DNA from: Chitinophaga pinensis DSM 2588
Lineage (GTDB): Bacteria > Bacteroidota > Bacteroidia > Chitinophagales > Chitinophagaceae
DNA length: 64,000 bases
NCBI RefSeq assembly: GCF_000024005.1
Contig: NC_013132.1
Span: forward strand, 5,884,001-5,948,000
Reading direction: 5' to 3'
A program made the translations under genes and the position numbers. Under the pieces are notes generated by a model that searched no databases, was not told the DNA's origin, and saw only the letters and a program-made list of their open reading frames with translations. Each line of letters starts with the position of its first letter. Within the stretch, counting starts at the first letter, position 1. Of this stretch, positions 9,119 to 17,680 are shown piece by piece.

Positions 9119-10390
9119 CTAGATTACAAAGCCATCCGGTAATACCATGCCATTCTTGATCACCACTATACCGTCTTTTACGGCATACTTTTCATGGTCG
9201 CCATCCGGCAGCGGATCACCTACATTGATACGAACATTGTTACCGATGCTACAGTTCTTATCAATGATCGCATTATTGATCACACAATTGTCACCGATAC
9301 CCATCGGCGGATGTCCTTTACCTTTTGCTTTTTCCAGGTCCTCAAGGGTCTGGTAATAATCGGCCCCCATCACATAGCTATTGGTAATAACAGAGTTTCT
9401 GCCGATACGGGTTCTGATACCTACTACACAACGCTCCAACTGACTATCCAGGATGATACTACCATCAGAGATGATGGTATTTTTCATGGTACCGGAAATC
9501 TTAGCCGGCGGCAGCATACGTGCGCGGGAATATATAATATGTGATTCGTCGAAGAGGTTGAATTTAGGAATCTCGTCGGTCAGTCCGAGGTTTGCTTCCC
9601 AGAATGAGCTGATGTTTCCGATATCCGTCCAGTAACCGGTATACTGGTAGCTAACCACCTTCATATCGGCATTGATTGCGTAAGGGATCAGTTCCTTACC
9701 GAAGTCGGTAGACGATTCCTGACCATTCAGCAGGTCATACAGGGTTTGTCTGCTGAAGATATAGATACCCATGCTGGCCAGGTAGACTCTGCCTTCTGAC
9801 TGCATTTCGTCACTTACGGGAGAAGCCCATGGCGCCAGGACGTCTTGTTTGGGTTTTTCGGTGAATGAAGTGATCAGACCAGTATTGTCGGTCTTGAGGA
9901 TACCAAAGTCAGACGCATCTTTTGCATTCACCGGAATGGTGGCAATAGATACTTCTGCCTGGCTTTCTATATGATGCTGTAACATTTCGCGGAAGTCCAT
10001 CTGATACAGCTGGTCACCAGAAAGGATCAGTATATATTCAAATTCATAATTGTCAATATGATGCAGACACTGGCGTACGGCATCCGCGGTGCCCTGGTAC
10101 CAGGTTGGATTGTCAGGTGTCTGTTCGGCAGCCAGGATGTCTACGAACGCCTTACTGAAATGGCTGAAATGATAAGTATTTTTGATATGCTTGTTTAACG
10201 ACGCGGAGTTAAACTGTGTCAGCACAAAAATGCGGTTCATGTCAGCATTCAGGCAATTCGAAATGGGAATATCCACGAGGCGGTATTTACCGGCAACGGG
10301 TACGGCTGGCTTAGAACGCTTACGCGTAAGGGGGTACAAGCGGGTACCTGATCCGCCACCTAAGATAAGGGAGATAACTGCGTTAGACAT
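9119..10390 (-). CDS. glgC: Glucose-1-phosphate adenylyltransferase
   Basis: A 423-residue ADP-glucose pyrophosphorylase, the normal length. It makes ADP-glucose from glucose-1-phosphate and ATP, the committed step of bacterial glycogen synthesis. The N-terminal nucleotidyltransferase loop GGGSGTRLYPLTRKRSKPAVP is at residues 11-31, followed by GKYRLVDIPISNCLNADM. The substrate segment GTADAVRQCLHHI lies near 100. The C-terminal third has a left-handed beta-helix (VITNSYVMGADYY, GDNCVINNAIIDKNCSIGNNVRI). It lies 35 nt downstream of glgA on the same strand, so both steps are probably made from one mRNA. Confidence 0.96.
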   Translation of the reverse strand: MSNAVISLILGGGSGTRLYPLTRKRSKPAVPVAGKYRLVDIPISNCLNADMNRIFVLTQFNSASLNKHIKNTYHFSHFSKAFVDILAAEQTPDNPTWYQGTADAVRQCLHHIDNYEFEYILILSGDQLYQMDFREMLQHHIESQAEVSIATIPVNAKDASDFGILKTDNTGLITSFTEKPKQDVLAPWASPVSDEMQSEGRVYLASMGIYIFSRQTLYDLLNGQESSTDFGKELIPYAINADMKVVSYQYTGYWTDIGNISSFWEANLGLTDEIPKFNLFDESHIIYSRARMLPPAKISGTMKNTIISDGSIILDSQLERCVVGIRTRIGRNSVITNSYVMGADYYQTLEDLEKAKGKGHPPMGIGDNCVINNAIIDKNCSIGNNVRINVGDPLPDGDHEKYAVKDGIVVIKNGMVLPDGFVI

Positions 10391-10425
10391 ATATTACGAT
10401 TCTTTGTTTCAGTTTTTGGGTTTAG

Positions 10426-11847
10426 TCAGCGGACTACGATTGAGCTGTATAATTGCAGATATTCATCAGCTGCACTATCCCATGAATGATCAAGCTGCAT
10501 CATGGTTTTGATGATACCCTGCAATTGTGCAGTATCACTGTATAGTTCAACAGCACGGCCAACCGCGTTGCAGGCATCCCATGCTGCTGCATGGATAAAA
10601 CGGATACCAAAACCACCGGGTTCACCAAAGTCTGTAACTGTATCTTTTAATCCACCCACACTACGTACAATGGGCACTGTACCATAACGCAATGCGTACA
10701 TCTGGTTCAATCCGCAAGGCTCTACCCGGCTTGGCATCAGCAGAAAATCACTACCTGCATAAATTCTGTGAGACAGCGCCTCGTCGTATCCGAACTGCAC
10801 ATTAAAGTTTGCTGCCGTCAGTAATTTTGTTTGTTGCAATGACCATTCCACATGTGGATCTCCACTTCCCAGCAATAGAAAATTCAGCTGCTGTTTTTGT
10901 TCAAAGATAGACCTGCCAATGATTTCAGGCAGCAGGTCCGCTCCTTTCTCCCCCACCAGGCGACCGATGAAAGATATCAACGGGAGTGAAGGATCGAGGT
11001 TATATTGCTCACAAAGTTGTTGCTTTATTTCACGTTTTGCTTTTACAAACGTCTTTTGATCGTAGTTGAAAGGTAACATCGGGTCCGTTGCAGGGTCCCA
11101 TACCTTAGTATCTATACCATTCAATATACCGATCGCCTTGCCTTTCTCATAGTTCATCAGGGCTTCCAGTCCGGCAGCTCCGGTATACATTTCTTCCAGG
11201 TAACTCGGTGATACCGTCGTAAATCTCCATGCACATTTGATACCGGCAGCCAATGGATTGATAGCACCTTCCCAGCCCAGCAGACCAGCTTTCCAGAGAT
11301 CAAAGCCTGGCAGCTGATACAGCCTGTCCCAGCCAAACTGACCCTGGTATTGTGCATTATGAATTGTTAAAACGGTGGCAATGTTTCTCAGACGCTCATA
11401 CTTGTAGGAATGGGTCATCATGAAGGGTATGAGTGCGGTATGATGATCGTGTACATGTACGACATCAGGATGATCCTGCCACTCATTTAACCAGTCCAGT
11501 ACTGCTATCTGGAAAGTGAGGAAACGGTCCGTATCATTGTAGTAACCGTATACTCTTTCCGTATCCAGCAGACCTGGAATATCAACCAGATAAAGGTCAA
11601 AACCCAGCAGGTTTGTCACCTCTCTCCATACGTTGAAATGGTGCCAGCTATGTCCCAGCCAGCAGCCTCCCTGGTGTACCAGTTCAAATTCCTGTGAATG
11701 AAAAAAACGGGTATTGTAAGCGGGCATCACGACCTTGGCTATATGCCCCGCCTGGAACTGGTACTTGGGCAATGCCCCTACCACATCTGCCAGACCTCCT
11801 ACTTTTGCTATAGGGTAACATTCCGCGCTAACGTGTAAAATCTCCAT
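10426..11847 (-). CDS. glgA: Glycogen synthase (ADP-glucose type)
   Basis: A 473-residue GT5-family glycogen synthase that adds glucose from ADP-glucose to growing alpha-1,4-glucan. The N-terminal ADP-glucose motif appears as KVGGLADVVGALPKYQ at about residues 16-31. The C-terminal domain carries FIGRLVGEKGADLLPE near 275 and the catalytic-region pattern PSRVEPCGLNQMYALRYGTVP. The start MEILHVSAECYPIAKVGGL is typical. It is the first gene of the glgA-glgC unit. Branching and debranching enzymes are not in the window. Confidence 0.95.
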   Translation of the reverse strand: MEILHVSAECYPIAKVGGLADVVGALPKYQFQAGHIAKVVMPAYNTRFFHSQEFELVHQGGCWLGHSWHHFNVWREVTNLLGFDLYLVDIPGLLDTERVYGYYNDTDRFLTFQIAVLDWLNEWQDHPDVVHVHDHHTALIPFMMTHSYKYERLRNIATVLTIHNAQYQGQFGWDRLYQLPGFDLWKAGLLGWEGAINPLAAGIKCAWRFTTVSPSYLEEMYTGAAGLEALMNYEKGKAIGILNGIDTKVWDPATDPMLPFNYDQKTFVKAKREIKQQLCEQYNLDPSLPLISFIGRLVGEKGADLLPEIIGRSIFEQKQQLNFLLLGSGDPHVEWSLQQTKLLTAANFNVQFGYDEALSHRIYAGSDFLLMPSRVEPCGLNQMYALRYGTVPIVRSVGGLKDTVTDFGEPGGFGIRFIHAAAWDACNAVGRAVELYSDTAQLQGIIKTMMQLDHSWDSAADEYLQLYSSIVVR

Positions 11848-12155
11848 GCTAAAGAATTAAAAACTGTTTCTTTTAAATTACCTTGGAAAAAGCATATTAC
11901 AAAGGATTGTCCAAACTTTATTTGAGGCACCTATCATATAACAAGCTATTCATTCTAGTCCCTAAGTCCAGCGTAATTTAAACCAATCCCCTTATATATC
12001 AGCAAATAATCCTATTCCTTTTTTATTTGCCCGTTACTGTTAGGTTTTCTCCTCCTTGTCCCATTATACCCCCAACTGGGGCAGAGAAACCCCGGAACGC
12101 GGAATACGCGATATAACTGCATAATGCATTACCTTCGGAGAAAGCTTCAATTCAC
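11848..12155. other. Divergent intergenic region glgA / DUF72 gene
   Basis: About 308 bp, AT-rich on the glgA side and GC-richer near 12061-12115. An ATCCTTTG on the minus strand near 11911-11918 is a possible glgA -7 box. CCCCAACTGGGG near 12069 is a short palindrome. TACCTTCG at 12130-12137 is a possible -7 box of the DUF72 gene. No RNA gene was seen. Confidence 0.4.
12130..12137 (+). promoter_or_regulatory. Candidate -7 box for the DUF72 gene
   Basis: TACCTTCG, one mismatch from TAnnTTTG, 18 nt before the ATG at 12156. Confidence 0.3.
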
Positions 12156-13067
12156 ATGGATTTTGGTCGTGTTGATCCGGCGCTGCTGGACGAAATAGAT
12201 TTCAAACTGCCTGCTGAACCGGCGTTTAATAGAGCGGTACTCAAAGGGAAAGCACTTAAAAAGCCGAAGATCTATCTTGGCTGCGCCAAATGGGGACGTA
12301 AGGAATGGATCGGCAAGATTTATCCTAAGGGCACCAAAGAAGCCAACTTCCTCGACGAATACGTACATCATTACAATAGTATCGAGCTCAATGCGACCCA
12401 TTATAAGATCTATGGACCAGAAGCCATCGCAAAATGGGATGCGCGGGCAACCGGCAAACACTTCAAGTTCTGCCCCAAAGTACCGCAATCGATCAGTCAC
12501 TTCAGCAACCTCGTGGATGCAGGTCCGCAAACCACCTCCTTCCTGGAAGGAGTACTGGCCTTTGGTGAACACCTCGGCCCTATCTTTCTCCAGGTAAGCG
12601 ATAAATATTCCCCTAAACGGAAAGATAATCTCTTTAAATACCTGGAGAGCCTGCCCACAGATCTGCAGTTCTTCCTTGAAGTAAGACACACGGAATGGTT
12701 CAGCGATGATAAGATCCGGGAGGAATTGTTCAGCACTTTAAAGAAGCTAAACGTCGGTGCTGTCATTACGGATACTGCCGGCAGAAGGGATTGCGCACAT
12801 ATGTACATGCCCATCCGTAAGGCATTTATCCGGTATGTTGGCAATAGCCTCCATCCTACCGACTACGTCCGTATCGACGACTGGGTCAACCGTATCCATG
12901 ACTGGTTACAGCACGGCTTGCAGGAACTGTATTTCTTTATGCATATGCATGATGAGGCTTACTCGCCTGAGCTGACCGTTTATATGGTAGACAAGTTCAA
13001 AGGGATATGTGATATTGAATTACAGAAGCCTGTCTTTGTTGAACAGATAAAGGGACTCTTCAATTGA
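12156..13067 (+). CDS. DUF72 domain-containing protein (YecE-like)
   Basis: A 303-residue soluble protein with the DUF72 TIM-barrel signature. Seen motifs are IYLGCAKWGRKEWIGKIYPKG (near 39), HHYNSIELNATHYKI (near 72), KFCPKVPQSISHF (near 104) and FLEVRHTEWFSD (near 171). The N-terminal 35 residues precede the barrel and are lineage-specific. DUF72 proteins are widespread, but no reaction is firmly assigned; a barrel resembling metal-dependent isomerases or endonucleases has been noted for the fold. It is monocistronic, with an AATT repeat starting right after the TGA stop. Confidence 0.9.
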   Translation: MDFGRVDPALLDEIDFKLPAEPAFNRAVLKGKALKKPKIYLGCAKWGRKEWIGKIYPKGTKEANFLDEYVHHYNSIELNATHYKIYGPEAIAKWDARATGKHFKFCPKVPQSISHFSNLVDAGPQTTSFLEGVLAFGEHLGPIFLQVSDKYSPKRKDNLFKYLESLPTDLQFFLEVRHTEWFSDDKIREELFSTLKKLNVGAVITDTAGRRDCAHMYMPIRKAFIRYVGNSLHPTDYVRIDDWVNRIHDWLQHGLQELYFFMHMHDEAYSPELTVYMVDKFKGICDIELQKPVFVEQIKGLFN

Positions 13068-13068
13068 A

Positions 13069-13236
13069 TAATTATAAATTAACAATTAAAAACTAAGAAT
13101 CTGCGGCTATTACTATGTGGCAAATTGTGCGCTTTATCGCAAAAGTTGAAAAACTCCGTGTCTCATTGGTAGAAAGAATGTTTCTGCGCCGACGGCGATA
13201 TCTCTAGTAATTGTTAATTCTTAATTTTTTTTTTTA
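13069..13236. repeat. AATT-rich inverted-repeat element, copy 3
   Basis: The left arm (about 13069-13100) contains AATTAACAATTAAAAACTAA. The right arm (13205-13236) contains TAATTGTTAATTCTTAATT and then a run of T. The arms are inverted relative to each other and about 105 bp apart. The element begins within 2 nt of the DUF72 gene stop codon. Its left arm shares AACTAAGAATC with copy 4. Confidence 0.5.
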
Positions 13237-13338
13237 ATTACCATCCGCTTTCGTCAATTTCTAATTTCCCGGCCCCTCCTTGTATTTAGGTTATCTAAAT
13301 GTTACTTTTACTGTCTGAAAAGGGAAGTTTAAATAATT

Positions 13339-16269
13339 ATGCGAGATAAGCTCAGGGGTTTGGCCCGTGACCTGACGGGTACTCTATACGATGATGATAC
13401 AATGCGTACGCTGTACGCGACCGATGCATCTGCTTACAGGGAAATGCCACTGGCAGTAGCCATCCCGGCACATGAACAGGACATCAAGACATTGATCGCC
13501 TTTGCGCGCGCCAATAAAACCTCACTCATCCCACGTACCGCCGGTACCTCTCTCGCCGGACAGGTAGTAGGTAACGGGATTATAGTAGATGTTTCGAGAA
13601 CTTTCACGAAAATACTGGAAATCAATACGGAAGAACACTGGGTAAGGGTACAGCCAGGTGTAATCAGGGATGAATTGAATATGTTCCTGAAACCCTATGG
13701 CTTTTACTTCGGACCAGAAACTTCTACTGCCAACCGTGCCATGATCGGTGGGATGGTCGGTAATAATTCCTGCGGATCCAACTCCGTTGTGTACGGTAGT
13801 ACCCGCGAACACCTGCTGGAAGTTAAAGCGATCCTTAGCGACGGCTCGGACGTTGTTTTCAATAGCATTTCTGCTGACGAGTTCCATGCCCGTTGTGAGA
13901 GAAATGATAATAGTCTGGAGACCACCGTTTACCGCCAGGTACGTACCCTGCTGGGGAACCATAGTAACCAGGAAGAGATCCGCCGGGAGTTTCCAAAACC
14001 CAGCATCACCCGTCGCAACACCGGTTACGCTGTTGATTTGCTGCTGGAAACAGCTCCTTTCACTGCCGGTAAAGAAGACTTCAACTTCTGTAAACTGATC
14101 GCCGGATCTGAAGGTACCCTCGCTTTCCTGACAGAGATCAAACTGAACGTTTCTCCACTGCCACCCAAAGAAACCGGGCTGGTTTGTATCCACTTCAATA
14201 CTGTGGATGAATCGCTGCGTGCCAATATTATCGCAATGAAATATAAGCCGAGCGCCAGCGAACTTATTGACCATTTCATCCTGGAATGTACCAAGGATAA
14301 TATTGAACAAAGCAAAAACCGCTTCTTTGTACAGGGAGATCCGGGTGCGATCCTCGTGGTGGAATTCTGCCGTGATACCCGTGACGGGATTACCGAGATA
14401 GCCAATCAGCTGATTGCCGAATTGCAGGCTGCCGGACTGGGTTACCATTTCCCGCTGCTGTTTGGAGACGACACTAAAAAGATCTGGACACTGCGTAAAG
14501 CAGGTCTTGGGTTGCTCAGTAACCTCCCTGGTGATGAAAAAGCAGTCCCTGTTATCGAGGATACTGCGATCGATATTGACGATCTTCCGGCTTATATCCG
14601 CGATTTCAACGATATCCTGAAACAATATGATCTTCACGCTGTACACTATGCACATGCCGGTAGCGGTGAAATCCACCTCCGTCCTATCATCAACCTGAAA
14701 ACGGAAGAAGGTAATCTGCTCTTCAGAAAGATCGCCGAAGAGATCGCAACACTCGTAAAGAAATATAATGGTTCCCTCAGTGGTGAACATGGTGACGGCC
14801 GTCTGCGTGGAGAGTTCATCCGCCAGATGATCGGCGATAAGAACTACACCCTGCTGCGTGACCTTAAATATACCTGGGATCCGGAGAATATCTTCAACCC
14901 GAATAAGATCGTTGATACGCCAAGCATGAACAGTATGCTGCGTTATACCCCCGGACAAAAAGCGCCGGAGCTGAAAACGATCTTCCATTTCCCCGAGCAG
15001 ACCATTCTCCAGCATGCAGAGCAGTGTAATGGCTCGGGCGACTGTCGTAAAACAGAAAAAAGCGGTGGTACCATGTGTCCGAGTTACATGGCGACCCGCA
15101 ATGAAAAAGATACCACCCGCGCAAGAGCGAATATCCTGCGTGAGTTCCTGACCAATTCTACGAAAGAGAACCGTTTCGATCATAAAGAGATCTATGAAGT
15201 ACTGGACCTCTGTCTGGCTTGTAAAGGCTGTAAGTCAGAATGTCCATCCAACGTAGATATGGCCAAACTGAAAATGGAATTCCTGCAACATTATCATGAT
15301 GCCAACGGCGTTCCTTTCAGGGCAAAACTGATCAGTAATTTCACCCGTCTGAATGGTCTGGCTACAATCGCACCGGGCATTTACAACTGGATGGTAAATA
15401 CACCACTGACCAGTAACCTGATCAAAAAGACTTCCGGTTTTGCGATCAAACGTTCTCTGCCTGAACTGCAATCCACCACGCTGAGAAGCTGGTTCAAAAA
15501 GCAGTGGCCGAAGGAGAAAAGTACAGTACCTGCTACGAAGAAACAGGTATATCTGTTCTGCGATGAGTTCACCAACTTTAACGATACGCATATCGGTATC
15601 AAAGCTGTTAAACTGCTGCACCGTCTTGGCTATGATGTGAAGATGATCGAGCATCCTGAAAGTGCACGTGCCTGGATGTCCAAAGGTTTGCTGCGTAAAG
15701 CGCGCAACTTTGCAGAAGAGAACGTGCGTATCTTCAGTGACGTGATTAATGACCAGGTGCCTTTATTAGGCGTTGAACCATCTGCGATCCTGAGTTTTCG
15801 GGATGAATATCCGGACCTGGTAAGAGAAGAACTGAGAGCAAAGGCGAAGCAACTGTCGCCGAATGTATTCCTGATCGATGAATTCCTGAGTCGTGAGGCA
15901 GCTGCGGGTAATATCCCGGCAACGCTCTTCACTACAGAGAAAAGACAGATCAAACTGCATGGGCATTGTCAGCAGAAAGCGTTATCTACCCCGCTGCACA
16001 GTAAAAATATTCTGTCACTGCCGGCTAACTATTCTGTTGAGATCATCCCTTCAGGATGTTGCGGTATGGCGGGTTCCTTCGGATATGAGAAAGAGCACTA
16101 TGACCTTTCTATGGAGATCGGCGAAATGGTATTATTCCCGGCGGTAAGAAATGCGGCGGAAGAAACGATCATTGCGGCGCCGGGTACAAGTTGCAGGCAC
16201 CAGGTAAAAGATGGTACCGGCCGTAAATCTCAGCACCCGGTAGAAATCCTGTACGAGGCATTGGTTTAA
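13339..16269 (+). CDS. FAD-binding and 4Fe-4S 2-hydroxyacid dehydrogenase (YdiJ/GlcD-GlcF fusion type)
   Basis: A 976-residue protein. The FAD-binding PCMH domain spans about residues 35-220, with IPRTAGTSLAGQVVGNGIIVD near 59 and GPETSTANRAMIGGMVGNNSCGS near 118. The FAD-oxidase C-terminal domain spans about 240-530 and includes the SGEHGDGRLRGEF motif near 483. Two ferredoxin-like Cys clusters follow near 561-580 (CNGSGDCRKTEKSGGTMCP) and 624-634 (CLACKGCKSECP). A heterodisulfide-reductase-type CCG motif (SGCCGMAGSFGYE) is near 905. The layout matches YdiJ-like D-2-hydroxyacid dehydrogenases such as D-lactate or D-2-hydroxyglutarate enzymes that feed electrons to the respiratory chain. The substrate cannot be told from motifs. 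Confidence 0.93.
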   Translation: MRDKLRGLARDLTGTLYDDDTMRTLYATDASAYREMPLAVAIPAHEQDIKTLIAFARANKTSLIPRTAGTSLAGQVVGNGIIVDVSRTFTKILEINTEEHWVRVQPGVIRDELNMFLKPYGFYFGPETSTANRAMIGGMVGNNSCGSNSVVYGSTREHLLEVKAILSDGSDVVFNSISADEFHARCERNDNSLETTVYRQVRTLLGNHSNQEEIRREFPKPSITRRNTGYAVDLLLETAPFTAGKEDFNFCKLIAGSEGTLAFLTEIKLNVSPLPPKETGLVCIHFNTVDESLRANIIAMKYKPSASELIDHFILECTKDNIEQSKNRFFVQGDPGAILVVEFCRDTRDGITEIANQLIAELQAAGLGYHFPLLFGDDTKKIWTLRKAGLGLLSNLPGDEKAVPVIEDTAIDIDDLPAYIRDFNDILKQYDLHAVHYAHAGSGEIHLRPIINLKTEEGNLLFRKIAEEIATLVKKYNGSLSGEHGDGRLRGEFIRQMIGDKNYTLLRDLKYTWDPENIFNPNKIVDTPSMNSMLRYTPGQKAPELKTIFHFPEQTILQHAEQCNGSGDCRKTEKSGGTMCPSYMATRNEKDTTRARANILREFLTNSTKENRFDHKEIYEVLDLCLACKGCKSECPSNVDMAKLKMEFLQHYHDANGVPFRAKLISNFTRLNGLATIAPGIYNWMVNTPLTSNLIKKTSGFAIKRSLPELQSTTLRSWFKKQWPKEKSTVPATKKQVYLFCDEFTNFNDTHIGIKAVKLLHRLGYDVKMIEHPESARAWMSKGLLRKARNFAEENVRIFSDVINDQVPLLGVEPSAILSFRDEYPDLVREELRAKAKQLSPNVFLIDEFLSREAAAGNIPATLFTTEKRQIKLHGHCQQKALSTPLHSKNILSLPANYSVEIIPSGCCGMAGSFGYEKEHYDLSMEIGEMVLFPAVRNAAEETIIAAPGTSCRHQVKDGTGRKSQHPVEILYEALV

Positions 16270-16288
16270 ACTAATGTAATACAAAAAT

Positions 16289-16325
16289 AAAAAAGGGCTA
16301 TCCTCCATTTGGCGGATAGCCTTTT
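16289..16325. terminator. Bidirectional terminator
   Basis: AAAAGGGCTATCC pairs with GGATAGCCTTTT, with A-rich and T-rich flanks, between convergent genes ending at 16269 (+) and 16349 (-). Confidence 0.85.
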
Positions 16326-16348
16326 AATTTAAACACAGCTAAAAGCAA

Positions 16349-17233
16349 TTACAACCTGATGGTGTCAGGAAGGTATTTTGCTATCAGACTTTCATAGTAT
16401 GGCTTTAATTCGCTGATTACGGGTGGTTTCGGGCTCTTTGAATAGAGATCGTACGGGTTGAATTTCCTTACCCAGTCAAACATCTCTCGGTCATGATCGT
16501 TCATCAGGTGATCGTATGCTTCTTCTCTATGCTGTGCATAGAAAGAGTGATAACGGATCATGTAGAGCGCCGGTTCCGGCAGATAGTCTTTCATCATCTG
16601 GTACAGATATTCATCATGTCCCCAGGAGAGGTCTACCTGATTGAGTCCGCAGTTCGGACTATAAATACCATATTTGGTATTATATCTTTCATCCTTTGCA
16701 TCCGGATTGTCAGCAAAGAATTCAGGATAAACAATTTTATCAGAGAACTGACAGCCTACGGGGAAGGTATCTCCCACTACGGCCCATTGTGGCTCTCCAA
16801 ACAGACAGAGCACTTTTCCCATATCATGGATAAAGCCTGTCAGCACAAACCAGTCCGGATGACCATCCGCCCTGATCGCTTCTGCAGTCTGCAGGAGATG
16901 CTGCAACTGGTCCAGTTCGATATCCGGATCTGAGTCATCCACCAGGGTGTTCAAAAACTCCATTGCACCCCACACCGGTGTTTCTTTACGACTGAAGCTC
17001 AGGAACTCCTTTTTCTTCTGCTGAACGAAGTCATACGTCTGGTGATGATGGTTCAGGCGGTAGAATTCCCTGACGGTATCCCGTCCAGGATTGTCATAGT
17101 TTCTGTATTCTTCTTTGGATTTTGCCGTTTCCGGAACTGCTGGCTCAGGATAGCGCAGCAATACGTCGTCTTCCCATTGCTCTATACTCTGCAAAGGATT
17201 TAATTCTTCGTTGGAAAAGGTGTTTGCGCTCAT
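16349..17233 (-). CDS. Inositol oxygenase
   Basis: A 294-residue homologue of myo-inositol oxygenase, close to the length of animal MIOX. The enzyme is a di-iron oxygenase that cleaves myo-inositol with O2 to D-glucuronate. All six expected metal ligands are visible by position: H125 (GHPDWF), H136-D137 (FIHDMGK), H206 (WGHDEY), H229 (RYHSFY) and D262 (NPYDLYSK). The hallmark [16 protein letters not shown] is at residues 146-161, and [10 protein letters not shown] is at 61-70. A Na+/solute symporter of the SGLT family lies 450 bp further on, on the same strand and upstream in transcription, so the two may handle inositol together, though a decayed gene lies between. Activity is inferred from residue conservation. 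Confidence 0.93.
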   Translation of the reverse strand: MSANTFSNEELNPLQSIEQWEDDVLLRYPEPAVPETAKSKEEYRNYDNPGRDTVREFYRLNHHHQTYDFVQQKKKEFLSFSRKETPVWGAMEFLNTLVDDSDPDIELDQLQHLLQTAEAIRADGHPDWFVLTGFIHDMGKVLCLFGEPQWAVVGDTFPVGCQFSDKIVYPEFFADNPDAKDERYNTKYGIYSPNCGLNQVDLSWGHDEYLYQMMKDYLPEPALYMIRYHSFYAQHREEAYDHLMNDHDREMFDWVRKFNPYDLYSKSPKPPVISELKPYYESLIAKYLPDTIRL

Positions 17234-17418
17234 AATTCGTGGAAATTGAAATGGAGAAATAAAGATCGTCTGCTATCCTAATTTACAAATTTCAATCGAT
17301 TTCCGCAAATTCCATTTTTAATGGACATGCTGAGCGCCGGAATGTTGCGAAGATCTGCGCTGTGGATATAATTATCCTGCATAGCAGTCACCTGATTTCT
17401 ACTTATAATAGGTATTCG

Positions 17419-17559
17419 CGTTGGCAACCCTGGACGAATTCCGTACCGGTAGATGTCGTATTGCGTAAGTCAGCAGATGATTATGGCGCACCTGGTAAAG
17501 ATCCTTATTTTGGTTATGGTCAGATCAATGCGGGTAAGGCTGTGAGCCTGGTGAAATAA
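17419..17559 (+). pseudogene. Remnant of a subtilisin-like (S8) peptidase, C-terminal end
   Basis: The translated stretch ends VDVVLRKSADDYGAPGKDPYFGYGQINAGKAVSLVK. It strongly resembles the last helix and GYG-xINAxKAV motif that closes subtilase catalytic domains. Nothing upstream encodes the catalytic Asp, His or Ser, because the inositol oxygenase gene begins at 17233 on the other strand. I read it as the 3' end of a deleted peptidase gene. An open frame of 65 codons starts at 17362 but is unlikely to be a functional protein. Confidence 0.6.
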
Positions 17560-17612
17560 CATCAGCTCCGTCAGAAACACTTACCTACCCTCACATCTAA
17601 GGGATACTACAG

Positions 17613-17665
17613 TATAAATAGTAAGAGGGCCTCTGCCAATGACGGAGACCCTCTTACTATTTATA
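17613..17665. terminator. Long-stem bidirectional terminator
   Basis: A perfect 17-bp stem: 17613-17629 pairs with 17649-17665 (TATAAATAGTAAGAGGG and its complement). It lies 16 nt beyond the stop of the minus-strand symporter gene. The AATAGTAAG-type stem recurs in the terminator at 20512-20560. Confidence 0.75.
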
Positions 17666-17680
17666 CCGTAGATGATATAC

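Noticed and set aside
13522..15183. 553-codon open frame on the minus strand
   Set aside because: It lies fully opposite the FAD/Fe-S dehydrogenase, whose motifs are clear. The antisense translation has no domain pattern.
17362..17559. 65-codon plus-strand frame as a functional gene
   Set aside because: Only its end resembles a subtilase C-terminus; the catalytic region is missing, so it is listed as a remnant.
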